DNA of 64,000 nucleotides from NCBI RefSeq assembly GCF_007991455.1, contig NZ_BJYJ01000010.1, positions 62,001 through 126,000 of the forward strand. The letters are read 5' to 3'. Positions within the stretch are counted from its first letter, which is position 1; the number at the start of each line of letters is the position of its first letter. Below are positions 1 to 8,458 of this stretch, piece by piece. The notes under the pieces were generated by a model. That model was not told where the DNA came from and ran no database searches. It saw only the letters and a list, made by a program, of their open reading frames with translations. The translations under genes and the position numbers were made by a program. The stretch comes from Chryseobacterium hagamense (lineage in GTDB: Bacteria > Bacteroidota > Bacteroidia > Flavobacteriales > Weeksellaceae).

Positions 1-26
1 AGGTACTTCGACAGGCTCAGCATGAC
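1..26. repeat. Dispersed TCATGCTGAGCCTGTCGAAG-type intergenic repeat
   Basis: The first bases of the window carry, on the minus strand, a TGTCATGCTGAGCCTGTCGAAG-like sequence. A related sequence with an internal extension occurs at 62643-62681. Short repeats of this form are scattered between genes in many bacteria. I see no coding potential in 1-118. Confidence 0.5.
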
Positions 27-118
27 ACGTTTCACTCAACAAAGAATACATGACGAAGCATCAGTGCTGTGCAAAACCTATTTCTAGATTAACGCATTTT
101 ATTCAGCATGTCATTAAA

Positions 119-670
119 CTACTGAATTTTGTCGATTTTCAAATATCCCAGGCTTACAAAGTTCTCCTGATTTTCCGCCTCGGATTTTACCAGTGAGATG
201 GCATAATTTTTCTTCATTTCAGTAGGCAGGATTTCTTTTACCGGGAAAATATCGTCAATGTCTACGCCCAGTTTCTCATCAATATGGCTGGTGGCTCCTT
301 TAAAACCCATGGTTTTATAAAATTCCGTAGCTTTTGCTTTCTTCACCGCATCACTCATGGCATTCCCTACCACCAGATGCTGCTCATGGAATTCTTCAAA
401 GTGACCTCTTTTATATCCTCCGAGATTGATGAAATACAGCTGCTCTTCGGAAGTTGCTTCTCCCCTTTCCACAATCTGCACTTCATAGCCGTCCACGAAC
501 TTCACCTCCTGGTAGCAGTCGATATGGATTTTTCCTTTGGCTTCCTTCCAGAAGGCTTTCATATCTTCTACAAGATCTTTCAGGCTTTCCGCAATCCCAA
601 AGAAGACATCGTGCTGCTCTATATTCCTGCCGGGCGGCGTTGCTCCCAGAATGACATAAAATAGTTTCAT
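119..670 (-). CDS. DUF1543 domain-containing protein
   Basis: This 183-residue cytosolic protein has the signature start MKLFYVILGATPPGR and the internal IEQHDVFFGIAESLKDL segment of the DUF1543 family. The second half (from about residue 80, YFINLGGYKRGHFEEFHEQHLVVG) looks like a second copy of the same fold. The function of the family is not known. A -7-like TATTTTTG lies on the minus strand at 688-695, about 18 bases upstream of the ATG. The gene is divergent from the TauE gene and appears to be monocistronic. Confidence 0.8.
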   Translation of the reverse strand: MKLFYVILGATPPGRNIEQHDVFFGIAESLKDLVEDMKAFWKEAKGKIHIDCYQEVKFVDGYEVQIVERGEATSEEQLYFINLGGYKRGHFEEFHEQHLVVGNAMSDAVKKAKATEFYKTMGFKGATSHIDEKLGVDIDDIFPVKEILPTEMKKNYAISLVKSEAENQENFVSLGYLKIDKIQ

Positions 671-719
671 AAAAAATTCTGTTTGTGCAAAAATACATCA
701 AATTTATCTTTTTTAAACG

Positions 720-751
720 TTTGGCAGACTGTTACAATAGTTTTATATTTG
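720..751 (+). promoter_or_regulatory. Bacteroidota-type promoter of the TauE gene, apparently leaderless
   Basis: TTTG at 720-723 and TATATTTG at 744-751 fit the -33 (TTTG) and -7 (TAnnTTTG) elements of Bacteroidota promoters, with a 20-base spacer. The -7 element ends four bases before the ATG at 756, so the transcript should begin at or very near the start codon. Confidence 0.6.
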
Positions 752-755
752 TACC

Positions 756-1586
756 ATGTCAGAAATCATCATTCTCTTCCTTGGAGCAATTTCGGCAGGA
801 CTTCTGGGTTCACTGACCGGTTTAGGAGGAGGCGTTATCATTATTCCTTTATTAACGCTGGGCTTCGGTGTTCCAATGCATTACGCCATCGGCGCTTCTC
901 TTATTTCCGTAATCGGGACCTCGTCCGGTGCCGCCGTTGCTTTCGTGAAGGAGGGCTTCACCAATATGAGGATCGGGATGTTTCTGGAAATTGCCACTAC
1001 TGCAGGAGCGATCGTGGGAGCTTTGGTTTCGGGGATGCTGAATCCGAATACGATCGGGATTATTTTCGCCAGCATCCTTCTTCTGACGGTTATTTTAAAT
1101 TTAAAAGGAAAGCCGGACCATCAGGAACCCGTCATTAAGGGAAGCCTGGAAGAAAGGCTGAAATTATACGGAACTTTTCCTGACAAAGGGATCTTAAAAA
1201 GCTATTCAGCAAGAAATACGGTTCCTGGATTTTTCATGATGATGTTCGCAGGAGCGATGTCCGGATTATTGGGAATCGGCTCCGGAGCCCTGAAAGTTCT
1301 GGCTATGGATAATATGATGAGACTGCCGTTTAAGGTATCGACCACCACCAGTAATTTTATGATCGGGGTAACCGCTGTAGCCAGTTCACTGATTTATTTC
1401 CAGAGAGGCGAAATTATTCCGGTAATTGTGGCACCGGTTCTGGTAGGTGTTGTAGTAGGAAGCTTTATCGGTTCCAAAACCCTGATGGTTTCCAAAACCA
1501 AGAAACTGAAGACATTCTTTGCCATTGTGATCACCATTCTTTCAGTGTATATGATGTATAACGGAATAAGAAGCAACTTCTCATGA
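756..1586 (+). CDS. TauE/SafE family sulfite/anion exporter
   Basis: This 276-residue polytopic membrane protein has the family's two-repeat architecture. The N-terminal helices carry a glycine-rich GSLTGLGGGVIIIP segment (residues ~19-32), and the second half repeats it as GLLGIGSGALKV (~170-180). The family exports sulfite, sulfonates or related small anions, and the substrate cannot be told from sequence. The last codons overlap the next gene's start (ATGA at 1583-1586), so the two are translationally coupled. Such TauE-DUF1634 pairs are common and suggest a joint transport unit. Confidence 0.85.
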   Translation: MSEIIILFLGAISAGLLGSLTGLGGGVIIIPLLTLGFGVPMHYAIGASLISVIGTSSGAAVAFVKEGFTNMRIGMFLEIATTAGAIVGALVSGMLNPNTIGIIFASILLLTVILNLKGKPDHQEPVIKGSLEERLKLYGTFPDKGILKSYSARNTVPGFFMMMFAGAMSGLLGIGSGALKVLAMDNMMRLPFKVSTTTSNFMIGVTAVASSLIYFQRGEIIPVIVAPVLVGVVVGSFIGSKTLMVSKTKKLKTFFAIVITILSVYMMYNGIRSNFS

Positions 1587-1966
1587 GCAAGAATTTTACG
1601 GATACGGATCTTAACCGTTCGGTAGGCAATCTCCTCCGGCTGGGTGTTATTTTATCGGTTATCACTTCACTAATCGGTTTTGTGAAGCTTTTTATGGAGG
1701 GCTTTGAGATGCCGAAAAAATACAAGCTTCTCGAGATGGGCGGTTCTTCAGAAAAAGTATGGAGCCATTTCTGGACTACGCTTTGCAAAGGAGAAGGCAT
1801 GGCTATCATCCAACTTGGAATCCTGTTGCTGATTTTCACTCCGCTGATGAGGATTATTTTTGCGTTGATTGGCTATTTAAAGGAAAAAGATTATACCTAC
1901 GTTATCATTTCTTCGATTGTCCTGGCGATTATGGCGATCAGCTTTTTCACCGGGTACGCCCACTAG
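1583..1966 (+). CDS. DUF1634 domain-containing membrane protein
   Basis: This 127-residue protein has three predicted membrane helices (about residues 17-36, 72-90 and 103-122) and matches the DUF1634 family, which typically sits beside TauE/SafE exporters. It starts inside the stop codon of the TauE gene, indicating coupling. An accessory role in the exporter is inferred from context only. Its 3' end overlaps the end of the convergent metallo-beta-lactamase gene by 20 bp. Confidence 0.8.
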   Translation: MSKNFTDTDLNRSVGNLLRLGVILSVITSLIGFVKLFMEGFEMPKKYKLLEMGGSSEKVWSHFWTTLCKGEGMAIIQLGILLLIFTPLMRIIFALIGYLKEKDYTYVIISSIVLAIMAISFFTGYAH

Positions 1967-2828
1967 CCTGGTCTTCTGATTTTTTCTCAAGATATTCTTT
2001 TTCAAGTTCATTCAGTTCATCATGGTATCCTTTTTTATCCATAAAGGCTTTCGGATTGTAGGAGCCTTTCGGCTGATGCTTTTCGTGAAGACTGAACTGA
2101 CCGGCGTGGGCGGCCACCCATACATCAAAATCCAACTTCTTCATTTCACGGAACGTGTAAGCATAATCTTCCGCAATACCCGGATAGGCAGAAACGTCAG
2201 AGAATTTATGGTCTATAATAATGCTGGGCATGTTGGCGATAAGTACCTTGTAGCTTCTTTCCTTATCTTCTGTTTCAAGAAGATAGCTGCATGAGCCTTT
2301 GGTATGGCCGGGATGGTGAAGCATGATCAGCTTTGTATTTCCCAAAGTAATAACCTGCCTGTCCTTTAAAATAAAATCGGGAATTACCGGCTTAAAGGTG
2401 ATCCCGTACTTCCCCATTTCATAATCCGATTTTCCCCCGCTTTTCAGTACCTCCACATCTGCACCGTCCGCATACAGCTTTGCCCCGGTTTCTTTTTTAA
2501 GATCAGCCATAGCACCCAAATGATCATAGTGTGCCTGATTAAGCAAAAGAATTTTAAGGTCGCCATATTTAAAGCCCAGTTTTTTAATATTGTTTTTAAT
2601 AACCGGCTGCGAGTCTGCAAGACCGGTATTGATCAGGATATTTCCTTTATCCGTAACTATAAGATAGGAAGCCAGATCATACGTTCCCACATAATACAGG
2701 TTTCCGGCAATCCTGAACGGCTCATAAGGCTGCGACCATTCTTTAGGATGATTCTTAGGTTCATGCACCACTTGGGCATGTCCTGAAAACATAAATCCGG
2801 CAGCAGCTAAAAGGAGGCACTTTTTCAT
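1947..2828 (-). CDS. GOB-like subclass B3 metallo-beta-lactamase
   Basis: This is a 293-residue secreted hydrolase, counting from the ATG at 2828. An in-frame ATG four codons upstream gives a poorer signal peptide. A signal peptide (MKKCLLLAAAGFMFSGHAQ) is followed by the metallo-hydrolase fold. Zinc ligands are visible: QAHYDH (residues ~98-103), HHPGHTKGS (third zinc-1 His) and AAHAGQF. The first position of the usual HxHxDH motif is Gln, which is the hallmark of GOB enzymes of Elizabethkingia. Long blocks such as EPFRIAGNLYYVGTYDLASY and FMDKKGYHDELNELEKEYL also match my recollection of GOB enzymes. Expected activity is periplasmic hydrolysis of penicillins, cephalosporins and carbapenems. 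No resistance gene cassette or mobile element surrounds it, so it looks like an intrinsic gene. Confidence 0.88.
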   Translation of the reverse strand: MKKCLLLAAAGFMFSGHAQVVHEPKNHPKEWSQPYEPFRIAGNLYYVGTYDLASYLIVTDKGNILINTGLADSQPVIKNNIKKLGFKYGDLKILLLNQAHYDHLGAMADLKKETGAKLYADGADVEVLKSGGKSDYEMGKYGITFKPVIPDFILKDRQVITLGNTKLIMLHHPGHTKGSCSYLLETEDKERSYKVLIANMPSIIIDHKFSDVSAYPGIAEDYAYTFREMKKLDFDVWVAAHAGQFSLHEKHQPKGSYNPKAFMDKKGYHDELNELEKEYLEKKSEDQASGRTR

Positions 2829-2854
2829 TTTAAATTCCATTTGCTGTAAATATT

Positions 2855-3232
2855 TTATAGTTCATAAAATTCCAGCGGCAATTGATCAGGATCCTGTGTG
2901 AAGAAAAATTCTTTTCCGGTGAACTCGTCCACCCGGAGGTCTTCACATGCTAATCCTTTCTGCATCAGTTCTTCTCTTTTATCCTGAACGTTTTGCACTG
3001 AAAAGGCAAGATGCCGCAATCCGCAGGCTTCCGGTCCGGAGGGTCTTTGCGGAGGGTCTGGAAATGAGAAGAGTTCGATCACATACTGGTCTCCGATAGC
3101 AAGGTCGAGCTTATATGATTTCCTTTCTTCACGGTAGACCTCGCGGAGAATGTTCAGTCCCAGAATTTCGGTATAAAACTTCTTGGAAACCTCATAATCT
3201 GAGCATATAACGGCAATGTGGTGGATGTTCAT
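2855..3232 (-). CDS. VOC family protein (GloA2/SMU1112c-like)
   Basis: This 125-residue single-unit vicinal-oxygen-chelate protein begins MNIHHIAVICSDYEVSKKFY. Metal-ligand candidates are His5, the Glu in YVIELFSF, His in GLRHLAFSV and the Glu in LPLEFYEL. It resembles the uncharacterised glyoxalase-like GloA2 (YaeR/SMU1112c) group rather than true lactoylglutathione lyase. It lies 26 bp upstream of the metallo-beta-lactamase and 6 bp downstream of the SnoaL-like gene, so the three minus-strand genes probably form an operon. Confidence 0.8.
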   Translation of the reverse strand: MNIHHIAVICSDYEVSKKFYTEILGLNILREVYREERKSYKLDLAIGDQYVIELFSFPDPPQRPSGPEACGLRHLAFSVQNVQDKREELMQKGLACEDLRVDEFTGKEFFFTQDPDQLPLEFYEL

Positions 3233-3238
3233 TTTAAT

Positions 3239-3679
3239 TTATTTAATTTCCTTACACTGATCTTTTCTTCTGGTATCAATAAGATACTGTATTTTCCATT
3301 CACCGTTCCTTTGCTTAACAAGCTGGAAACTGTTTGCTCCGCAATGAGAAAACTTTCCTCTGAAGTAAAAAGTATAAGGAGTAAAGACACTGGCCAGGTT
3401 TCCGTCCTTATGGATGGCTTCAATGGTAATTCTCTCATCCAGCGCCTCCTTTTCCGTCTTTGATACTGAATGTATAAAATCATCGATGCTTTCCGTTTTC
3501 ACGCCGTCTCCGGCGATGGTCTGAAGAATGGCCGTATCAGAAAATACCGACTTCAGAAGCTCAGCATCTGCATTTTTCATTCCGGAAAACAGGTTCCGGA
3601 CCGGCTTTTCAATTTCCGCATTCTGCTGGCCGAAACAGAAACTTCCCAGCAGCAGGGCAACGGCAGATATTTTCTTCAT
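3239..3679 (-). CDS. Secreted NTF2/SnoaL-like protein
   Basis: The start is placed at the ATG at 3679 because it opens a clear signal peptide (MKKISAVALLLGSFCFGQ). The mature part (~128 residues) has the cone-shaped SnoaL/NTF2-like pattern: an N-terminal helix (AEIEKPVRNLFSGMKNADAE), DTAILQTI, and late strands VFTPYTFYFRGKFSHCGAN and NGEWKIQYLIDTRR. Proteins of this family in Bacteroidota are commonly annotated as nuclear transport factor 2 family or putative lumazine-binding proteins. The ligand is unknown. It is probably the first gene of the operon with the VOC and metallo-beta-lactamase genes. Confidence 0.7.
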   Translation of the reverse strand: MKKISAVALLLGSFCFGQQNAEIEKPVRNLFSGMKNADAELLKSVFSDTAILQTIAGDGVKTESIDDFIHSVSKTEKEALDERITIEAIHKDGNLASVFTPYTFYFRGKFSHCGANSFQLVKQRNGEWKIQYLIDTRRKDQCKEIK

Positions 3680-3813
3680 GGAACGATGGATTTGTGATCT
3701 GATAAAAATAGTCAATTAATCGGTAAATTCTCATTTAATTCATAAACTTTAAACATGAATAGGTTTGAAAACTTATAAATTTGAATTAAATTTATCCGTT
3801 TATTTGAAAAGAT

Positions 3814-4899
3814 ATGTGGATACTTTACCTGAGTCTGACCGTTTTATTATTAATTCTCACTTTACTGCCCAAAATCCAGCATTCCCACTGGATCTTCCGT
3901 ACGCCGGAATTCGGTAAGATACAGATTACGTTTTTCACGCTTTTCACTTTTATTCTGGGATTTTTTGCCGCTCCTCATGAGTACTTATGGTACTGCCAGG
4001 GTCTTTTGGTACTGATCTTTATTCATCATAGTGTTATTTTAATAAAATATACCCCGCTGTATCCCGTTAAAAAATTCACTCAGAAATACCAGTCTTCAGA
4101 TAAGATCCATTTTATCTCCGCCAATGTGTATCAGTTCAACAGAGAATATGACCGCTTTATCCGGCTGATTGACAAATACAAACCTGAAATGTTCCTCACC
4201 ATGGAGAGCAACGGAGACTGGGAATACGCCCTGCGTAAACTGGAACAGGATTATCCTTACCAGCATAAAGTAACACTGGAAAATACGTACGGGATGCATT
4301 TTTACTCCAAGCTCAAAATAGAAGAGTCCGGAACGCATTATTTTGTGGCTGATGATATTCCGAGCATTGAAGCACATCTGAAAACCGAAGACGGCTATTC
4401 GTTTGTCTTTTTCGGGGTGCACCCGCCGCCGCCAAGCCCTACCGAAGAGGAAACTTCCAAAGAAAGGGACGGCGACCTGCTGAGCACGGCCAGACGGGTG
4501 ATTGAAATTGATAAGCCCGTGATTGTGGTCGGCGACTTCAACAATGTAGCGTGGTCCAAATCCTCTATCCTGTTCCGTAAAACCAGCCATCTGATCGATC
4601 CGCGGATCGGCCGCTCTTTCGTATCGACTTTCCATGCCAAATACAAACTGCTGCGGTTTCCCATTGACCTGATGTTCCACAGTGAAGAAATTTTCATCGA
4701 AGACCTGAAAACCCTCGAAAACTTCGGCTCCGATCATCTTCCCGTATATTGTGAATTCTTTATTGACCACGAGCAGGAAAAGAAGCAGGAAGAAAAAATA
4801 GATTACGCCACCGAGAAAGAAAAAGCGGAGGCTGAGGAAATGATTGAAGAAGGGAAAAAAGAGGACGGAGAACGGGATGCGGTGGTGACGGAGGGATAA
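3814..4899 (+). CDS. Membrane-anchored endonuclease/exonuclease/phosphatase family protein
   Basis: This 361-residue protein has two or three N-terminal membrane helices (residues ~1-18, 38-55, 60-78) followed by an EEP domain. Metal and phosphate residues are visible: N in ISANVYQFN, E in LTMESNGDW, H in FFGVHPPPPSP, the VVGDFNN motif and a terminal GSDHLPV. The family hydrolyses phosphodiesters of nucleic acids, lipids or nucleotides. The substrate here is open. The C-terminus (last ~45 residues) is a highly charged Lys/Glu tail. A TAAATTTG -7 element about 35 bases upstream is a plausible promoter. Confidence 0.8.
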   Translation: MWILYLSLTVLLLILTLLPKIQHSHWIFRTPEFGKIQITFFTLFTFILGFFAAPHEYLWYCQGLLVLIFIHHSVILIKYTPLYPVKKFTQKYQSSDKIHFISANVYQFNREYDRFIRLIDKYKPEMFLTMESNGDWEYALRKLEQDYPYQHKVTLENTYGMHFYSKLKIEESGTHYFVADDIPSIEAHLKTEDGYSFVFFGVHPPPPSPTEEETSKERDGDLLSTARRVIEIDKPVIVVGDFNNVAWSKSSILFRKTSHLIDPRIGRSFVSTFHAKYKLLRFPIDLMFHSEEIFIEDLKTLENFGSDHLPVYCEFFIDHEQEKKQEEKIDYATEKEKAEAEEMIEEGKKEDGERDAVVTEG

Positions 4900-5122
4900 A
4901 GGTAGATTTTCTGAGCTTTTTACCAACTAATTGATTCCTTATATTATTGATAATTATTGTTTATTCCTTTTTGTTATTCCGTAAGAATCTCAACATCGTA
5001 TTAGAGAATTTGCGGAAATATTTACGCTTGATTCCTACGGAAATCGAAGATTCAACGCAATATACGGCAACATAAATATTAAAAAACTTATTGAAAGATC
5101 CCTATAGATCCCTTCGGAAATC
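4900..5122. other. Intergenic region, no gene seen
   Basis: AT-rich sequence between the phosphohydrolase and mvaD, which converge here. It holds short degenerate repeats of a TTCCTACGGAAATC type (around 5030-5055 and 5108-5121) but no reading frame or RNA gene that I can support. Confidence 0.4.
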
Positions 5123-5151
5123 AAAAAAGCCTTCCCGATTTCGAGAAAGCT
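5123..5151 (-). terminator. Intrinsic terminator after mvaD
   Basis: On the minus strand AGCTTTC and GAAGGCT form a 7-bp stem (one G-T pair) followed by six T. It lies about 25 bases after the mvaD stop codon and fits the end of the SDR-ligase-mvaD operon. Confidence 0.6.
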
Positions 5152-5176
5152 GTACTTTATAATGTCTCCTTAAAAT

Positions 5177-6235
5177 CTAAAACTTCATCTCATCCTTTAC
5201 CACTCCGTTATTCTGCGTATATGGCAGCAATTCGGTTTCAATAAAGGATTTGACGGTCTCTTCTGAACCGTTGTTCGGAAATAAAAGGTGGACATTGGCG
5301 CCTGCATCCAAGGTAAAAAACAAAGGCAATCCCGTTTCTTTCCTGAAATCCCAGATTTTATTGATAACCGCCAAAGTTCCTGTTTTCATCAGGATAAAGG
5401 CAGGATCGCTCATCATCATCATGGCGTGGAGCGTCAGTGCTTCGTGTTCCACCAGTTTAATGAATTTTTCCAGATCGCCTGACGCCAGTATTTCTTTCAT
5501 CGGACCGAAATTTTCCCGGGCTTCCTGGAACCGTCGGTCTGCATAAGGATTGGTATTCATCAACCCATGGCCCACGGTGGAAGAAACGCTTTTCTGGCCT
5601 TCGTGAATCAGCAAAACCCAATCGTTGAAATTTTTAAATACCTCATGGACTTCTTCATCGGGATACGGAACGGCAAAAAGATCCGAGCTGCCCTTCACCT
5701 GTGAGGCTCCCCAAACAACCAGACCGTTGTACAGGCTCCTGCAGGCACTTCCGCTTCCCAGCCTTGCCAGGAAAGAGGCTTTTTTCAATGATTCTTCATC
5801 GGATGTTTTTTCTGAAAACGTATCATCCAGATTCATCAGGCATTTGGCAATGGCCCCGAAACCGGAGGCTGAACTGGCGATTCCCGAACTATGCGGAAAG
5901 GTATTTTCTGTTCTGATAATGTATTTCCCCTGTAAAATCCAGGGAAGATACTGTTCGATATTCCTGAAATATTTCTCTATTTTTTCGGCAAACTTCACCT
6001 CCTCATTTCCGGCTAAAAAAGTATGAACGGAAAAAGGTTCTCCAGCCAGAAACTCCATGGTGGTATTGGTTTTACAATGGTTCAAAGTAAAACTGATGCT
6101 TGGGTTTGCCGGGATCTGATTGTCATACTTACCCCAGTATTTAATCAGGGCGATGTTTGACGGGCAGCTTTCGGAAACCGTCTGATGATGGATCGTAAAT
6201 TCTTTTTCTCCTAAAAATTCCTGTGTTGTTGTCAT
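5177..6235 (-). CDS. mvaD: Diphosphomevalonate decarboxylase
   Basis: This 352-residue GHMP-superfamily enzyme catalyses the ATP-dependent decarboxylation of mevalonate diphosphate to isopentenyl diphosphate. Diagnostic blocks are SCPSNIALIKYWGKYD (residues ~22-37), SISFTLNHCKT, the phosphate loop PHSSGIASSASGFGAIAKCL (~113-132) and FTLDAGANVHLLFP with the catalytic Asp (~313). Its presence shows isoprenoid supply through the mevalonate pathway, as usual in Flavobacteriia. It is the last gene of a minus-strand operon, 33 bp after the small hypothetical gene, and ends at a hairpin terminator. Confidence 0.95.
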   Translation of the reverse strand: MTTTQEFLGEKEFTIHHQTVSESCPSNIALIKYWGKYDNQIPANPSISFTLNHCKTNTTMEFLAGEPFSVHTFLAGNEEVKFAEKIEKYFRNIEQYLPWILQGKYIIRTENTFPHSSGIASSASGFGAIAKCLMNLDDTFSEKTSDEESLKKASFLARLGSGSACRSLYNGLVVWGASQVKGSSDLFAVPYPDEEVHEVFKNFNDWVLLIHEGQKSVSSTVGHGLMNTNPYADRRFQEARENFGPMKEILASGDLEKFIKLVEHEALTLHAMMMMSDPAFILMKTGTLAVINKIWDFRKETGLPLFFTLDAGANVHLLFPNNGSEETVKSFIETELLPYTQNNGVVKDEMKF

Positions 6236-6268
6236 AATTGAGTTTAAAATGATAAACTTTATTTTTTC

Positions 6269-6685
6269 TTATTCAGTAAGATACTTAATAACTTCTGAAT
6301 CCTCATCTACTATATGATCAGTTATATGAAATACATCATCTATCCATTTATGTTGTAAAGCCTCTTCTCTGCTTAGTATTTTTCCCAGAATTTCAGATTG
6401 CCAGGGAGATTCTTTACCATCTGCCATACTCACATTATAATTTTCATTATTTAACCATAATCTGAACAAAAATGATGTTCTGGATTTAGGAATTTCATCA
6501 GTTCCCCATTCTCCTAAAGAAATTAATCCCAAAACATTTTTATCGTCGTGCTCTTTGGTAAAACGAATATAATAAATTGCAAAAGCTTCATCATCTGCAT
6601 ACACAAACCGTGTAAGTTTTACTGTTGTATTACCACAACATTCACAGATTTCATAGTGTGGATCTTCAAATTCTATTTCAATCAT
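6269..6685 (-). CDS. Hypothetical protein with CxxC-type N-terminal cluster
   Basis: This 138-residue soluble protein was not recognised. It starts MIEIEFEDPHYEICECCGNTT, with a CxCC cluster that could bind zinc, and is acidic overall. The tail (DDVFHITDHIVDEDSEVIKYL) resembles small immunity-type or SMI1-like hypotheticals in composition, but no family can be claimed. It is more AT-rich than its neighbours and sits between the acyl-CoA ligase (3 bp) and mvaD (33 bp). This suggests late insertion into an otherwise metabolic operon. Confidence 0.65.
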   Translation of the reverse strand: MIEIEFEDPHYEICECCGNTTVKLTRFVYADDEAFAIYYIRFTKEHDDKNVLGLISLGEWGTDEIPKSRTSFLFRLWLNNENYNVSMADGKESPWQSEILGKILSREEALQHKWIDDVFHITDHIVDEDSEVIKYLTE

Positions 6686-6688
6686 AAT

Positions 6689-8458
6689 CTAATACATCTC
6701 CTCAATGATATCCGCATACTTCTTCAGCACCACTCCCCTTTTCACCTTTAAGGTAGGCGTAATTTCCCCGGCATTGATATCGAATTCCGCAGGCATCAAA
6801 GTAAACCGCTTAACCTTTTCGTAATCGGAAAGTTCGCCCTGCAGTTCTTTAATTTTTTCTTTGTAGAAATCATTGATTTTTTCATTTTTCACAATATCTT
6901 CCCATTGAGTAAACGGAATGTTGTTTTTCTTAAGATAGTCTTTTAAGAATTCAAAATTGGGCACGATAAGTGCGGAAACAAACTGTCTTCCCTCTGCAAT
7001 AAGCACGATCTGCTGGATGAAATTGTTATTGGTTAAAAGATTCTCTACCGGCTGCGGGGCGATGTATTTTCCATTGGATGTTTTCATCAGATCTTTCAGG
7101 CGGTCGGTAATCACCAGGTTTCCTTTGTCATCGATCTTTCCGGCATCCCCGGTTTTAAACCAGCCGTCTTCGGTAAATACTTTCCGGGTTTCTTCAGGTC
7201 TGTTGTAATATCCTTTCATGATTCCGTTTCCGCGGGCCTGGATCTCGCCATTTTCACCGATCCGGAGCTCTACACCGGGTAGCGGTTTGCCACTTGTTCC
7301 GTGCTCGAAATGCGTTAAGGGGAATAAAGTAAGCGTAGCCGTTGTTTCCGTCAGGCCGTATCCTACCGTCACATGAATTCCGACGGACTCGAAAAACTTC
7401 GTGACTTCCGGGGATAATGAGGCGCCCCCGCAGGGTAAAAACCACAGTCTTCCGCCCATCCGTTTCTTGATTTTACTGAACACCAAAGTATCGGCAACAG
7501 CTTCCTTTATTTTTAACCCGAACGGCACGGGTCTTTCGTTTCTTTTCAGTTCTGCGGTCTGCCAGCCTGTTTCCACCGCCCAGCCGAAGATTTTTTTCTT
7601 CAGTGAAGAACCTTCCTCCGCTTTCTCCAGTACGCCGGCATAGACTTTCTGGAAAAATCTCGGTACGGCGCACATCATGGTAGGCTTTACTTCTTCCAGG
7701 GCTTTCGAGATATTTTTCGGATCTTCCAGGAAATACACTCTTGCTCCACCGTAAAGACAAAGCAGGCTCCAGCTTCTTTCGAAAACATGGGTCAATGGCA
7801 AAAATGCGAGCGATAGTTCTTCTTCAAAATTTTTAAATTTAAAAAATTCAAAATGGGCATCGAGTGCCCTAATGAAATTCCCATGGGTAAGTACAACTCC
7901 TTTGGGGGTTCCCGTAGTTCCTGAAGTGTAGATGATGGTGGCTGCATCATCATATTCTTTAGGGCAGCATTCGAATTCCGGCGAGGCTTTGGCAATAAAG
8001 TCTTCCAGATAAAAACTGCTGAATTCTTTCTTGATCCAGACTGCTTTTTTAGAAATAATAACCGTTTCCAGGCTGCTGCTTTCTTTCTGCAGGATCTGAA
8101 GGGCGGCATCATACTGTGCCTGGTCGCCTACCAGAATAATTTTTGCCTGTGAATCGTCGATAATATATTCTGCCTGCTCTGCATTGTTGGTGGAATAAAT
8201 GGGAACGCTGATGGCACCGATTGCCATAGCGGCCAGATCAAAAATCATCCATTCGGAAGAATTGTCCGAATAGATGGCGACTTTATCATTTTCCTGGATT
8301 CCGGCGTTTCTCAGCGCATTTGCGGTTTTAAAAACAATCTCACCGAATTTCTGCCAGCTCAGCTCTTTCCATCCTGCATCTTTCTTTTTGAAACCGATGG
8401 CTGCTTTCAGAGGGTGTTTTTCTGTGTTTTTTAGGATAATGGCCTCTGCAAGATTCAT
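6689..8458 (-). CDS. AMP-dependent long-chain acyl-CoA ligase
   Basis: This 589-residue ANL-superfamily enzyme activates a fatty acid with ATP to acyl-AMP and transfers it to CoA. The P-loop is YTSGTTGTPKGVVLTHGN (~176-193). The A5 motif is GYGLTETTA, the A7 region GWFKTGDAGKIDDKG, and the hinge/A8 region ITDRLKDLMKTSNGKYIAP. Length and the membrane-active bacterial FadD15-like layout fit long-chain substrates. It overlaps the upstream SDR gene by four bases (ATGA), so the two are coupled. Confidence 0.9.
   Translation of the reverse strand: MNLAEAIILKNTEKHPLKAAIGFKKKDAGWKELSWQKFGEIVFKTANALRNAGIQENDKVAIYSDNSSEWMIFDLAAMAIGAISVPIYSTNNAEQAEYIIDDSQAKIILVGDQAQYDAALQILQKESSSLETVIISKKAVWIKKEFSSFYLEDFIAKASPEFECCPKEYDDAATIIYTSGTTGTPKGVVLTHGNFIRALDAHFEFFKFKNFEEELSLAFLPLTHVFERSWSLLCLYGGARVYFLEDPKNISKALEEVKPTMMCAVPRFFQKVYAGVLEKAEEGSSLKKKIFGWAVETGWQTAELKRNERPVPFGLKIKEAVADTLVFSKIKKRMGGRLWFLPCGGASLSPEVTKFFESVGIHVTVGYGLTETTATLTLFPLTHFEHGTSGKPLPGVELRIGENGEIQARGNGIMKGYYNRPEETRKVFTEDGWFKTGDAGKIDDKGNLVITDRLKDLMKTSNGKYIAPQPVENLLTNNNFIQQIVLIAEGRQFVSALIVPNFEFLKDYLKKNNIPFTQWEDIVKNEKINDFYKEKIKELQGELSDYEKVKRFTLMPAEFDINAGEITPTLKVKRGVVLKKYADIIEEMY

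Noticed and set aside
4096..4926. 276-codon minus-strand open frame
   Set aside because: It runs antisense through the phosphohydrolase gene, has no family features and a Phe-rich composition typical of reversed coding sequence.
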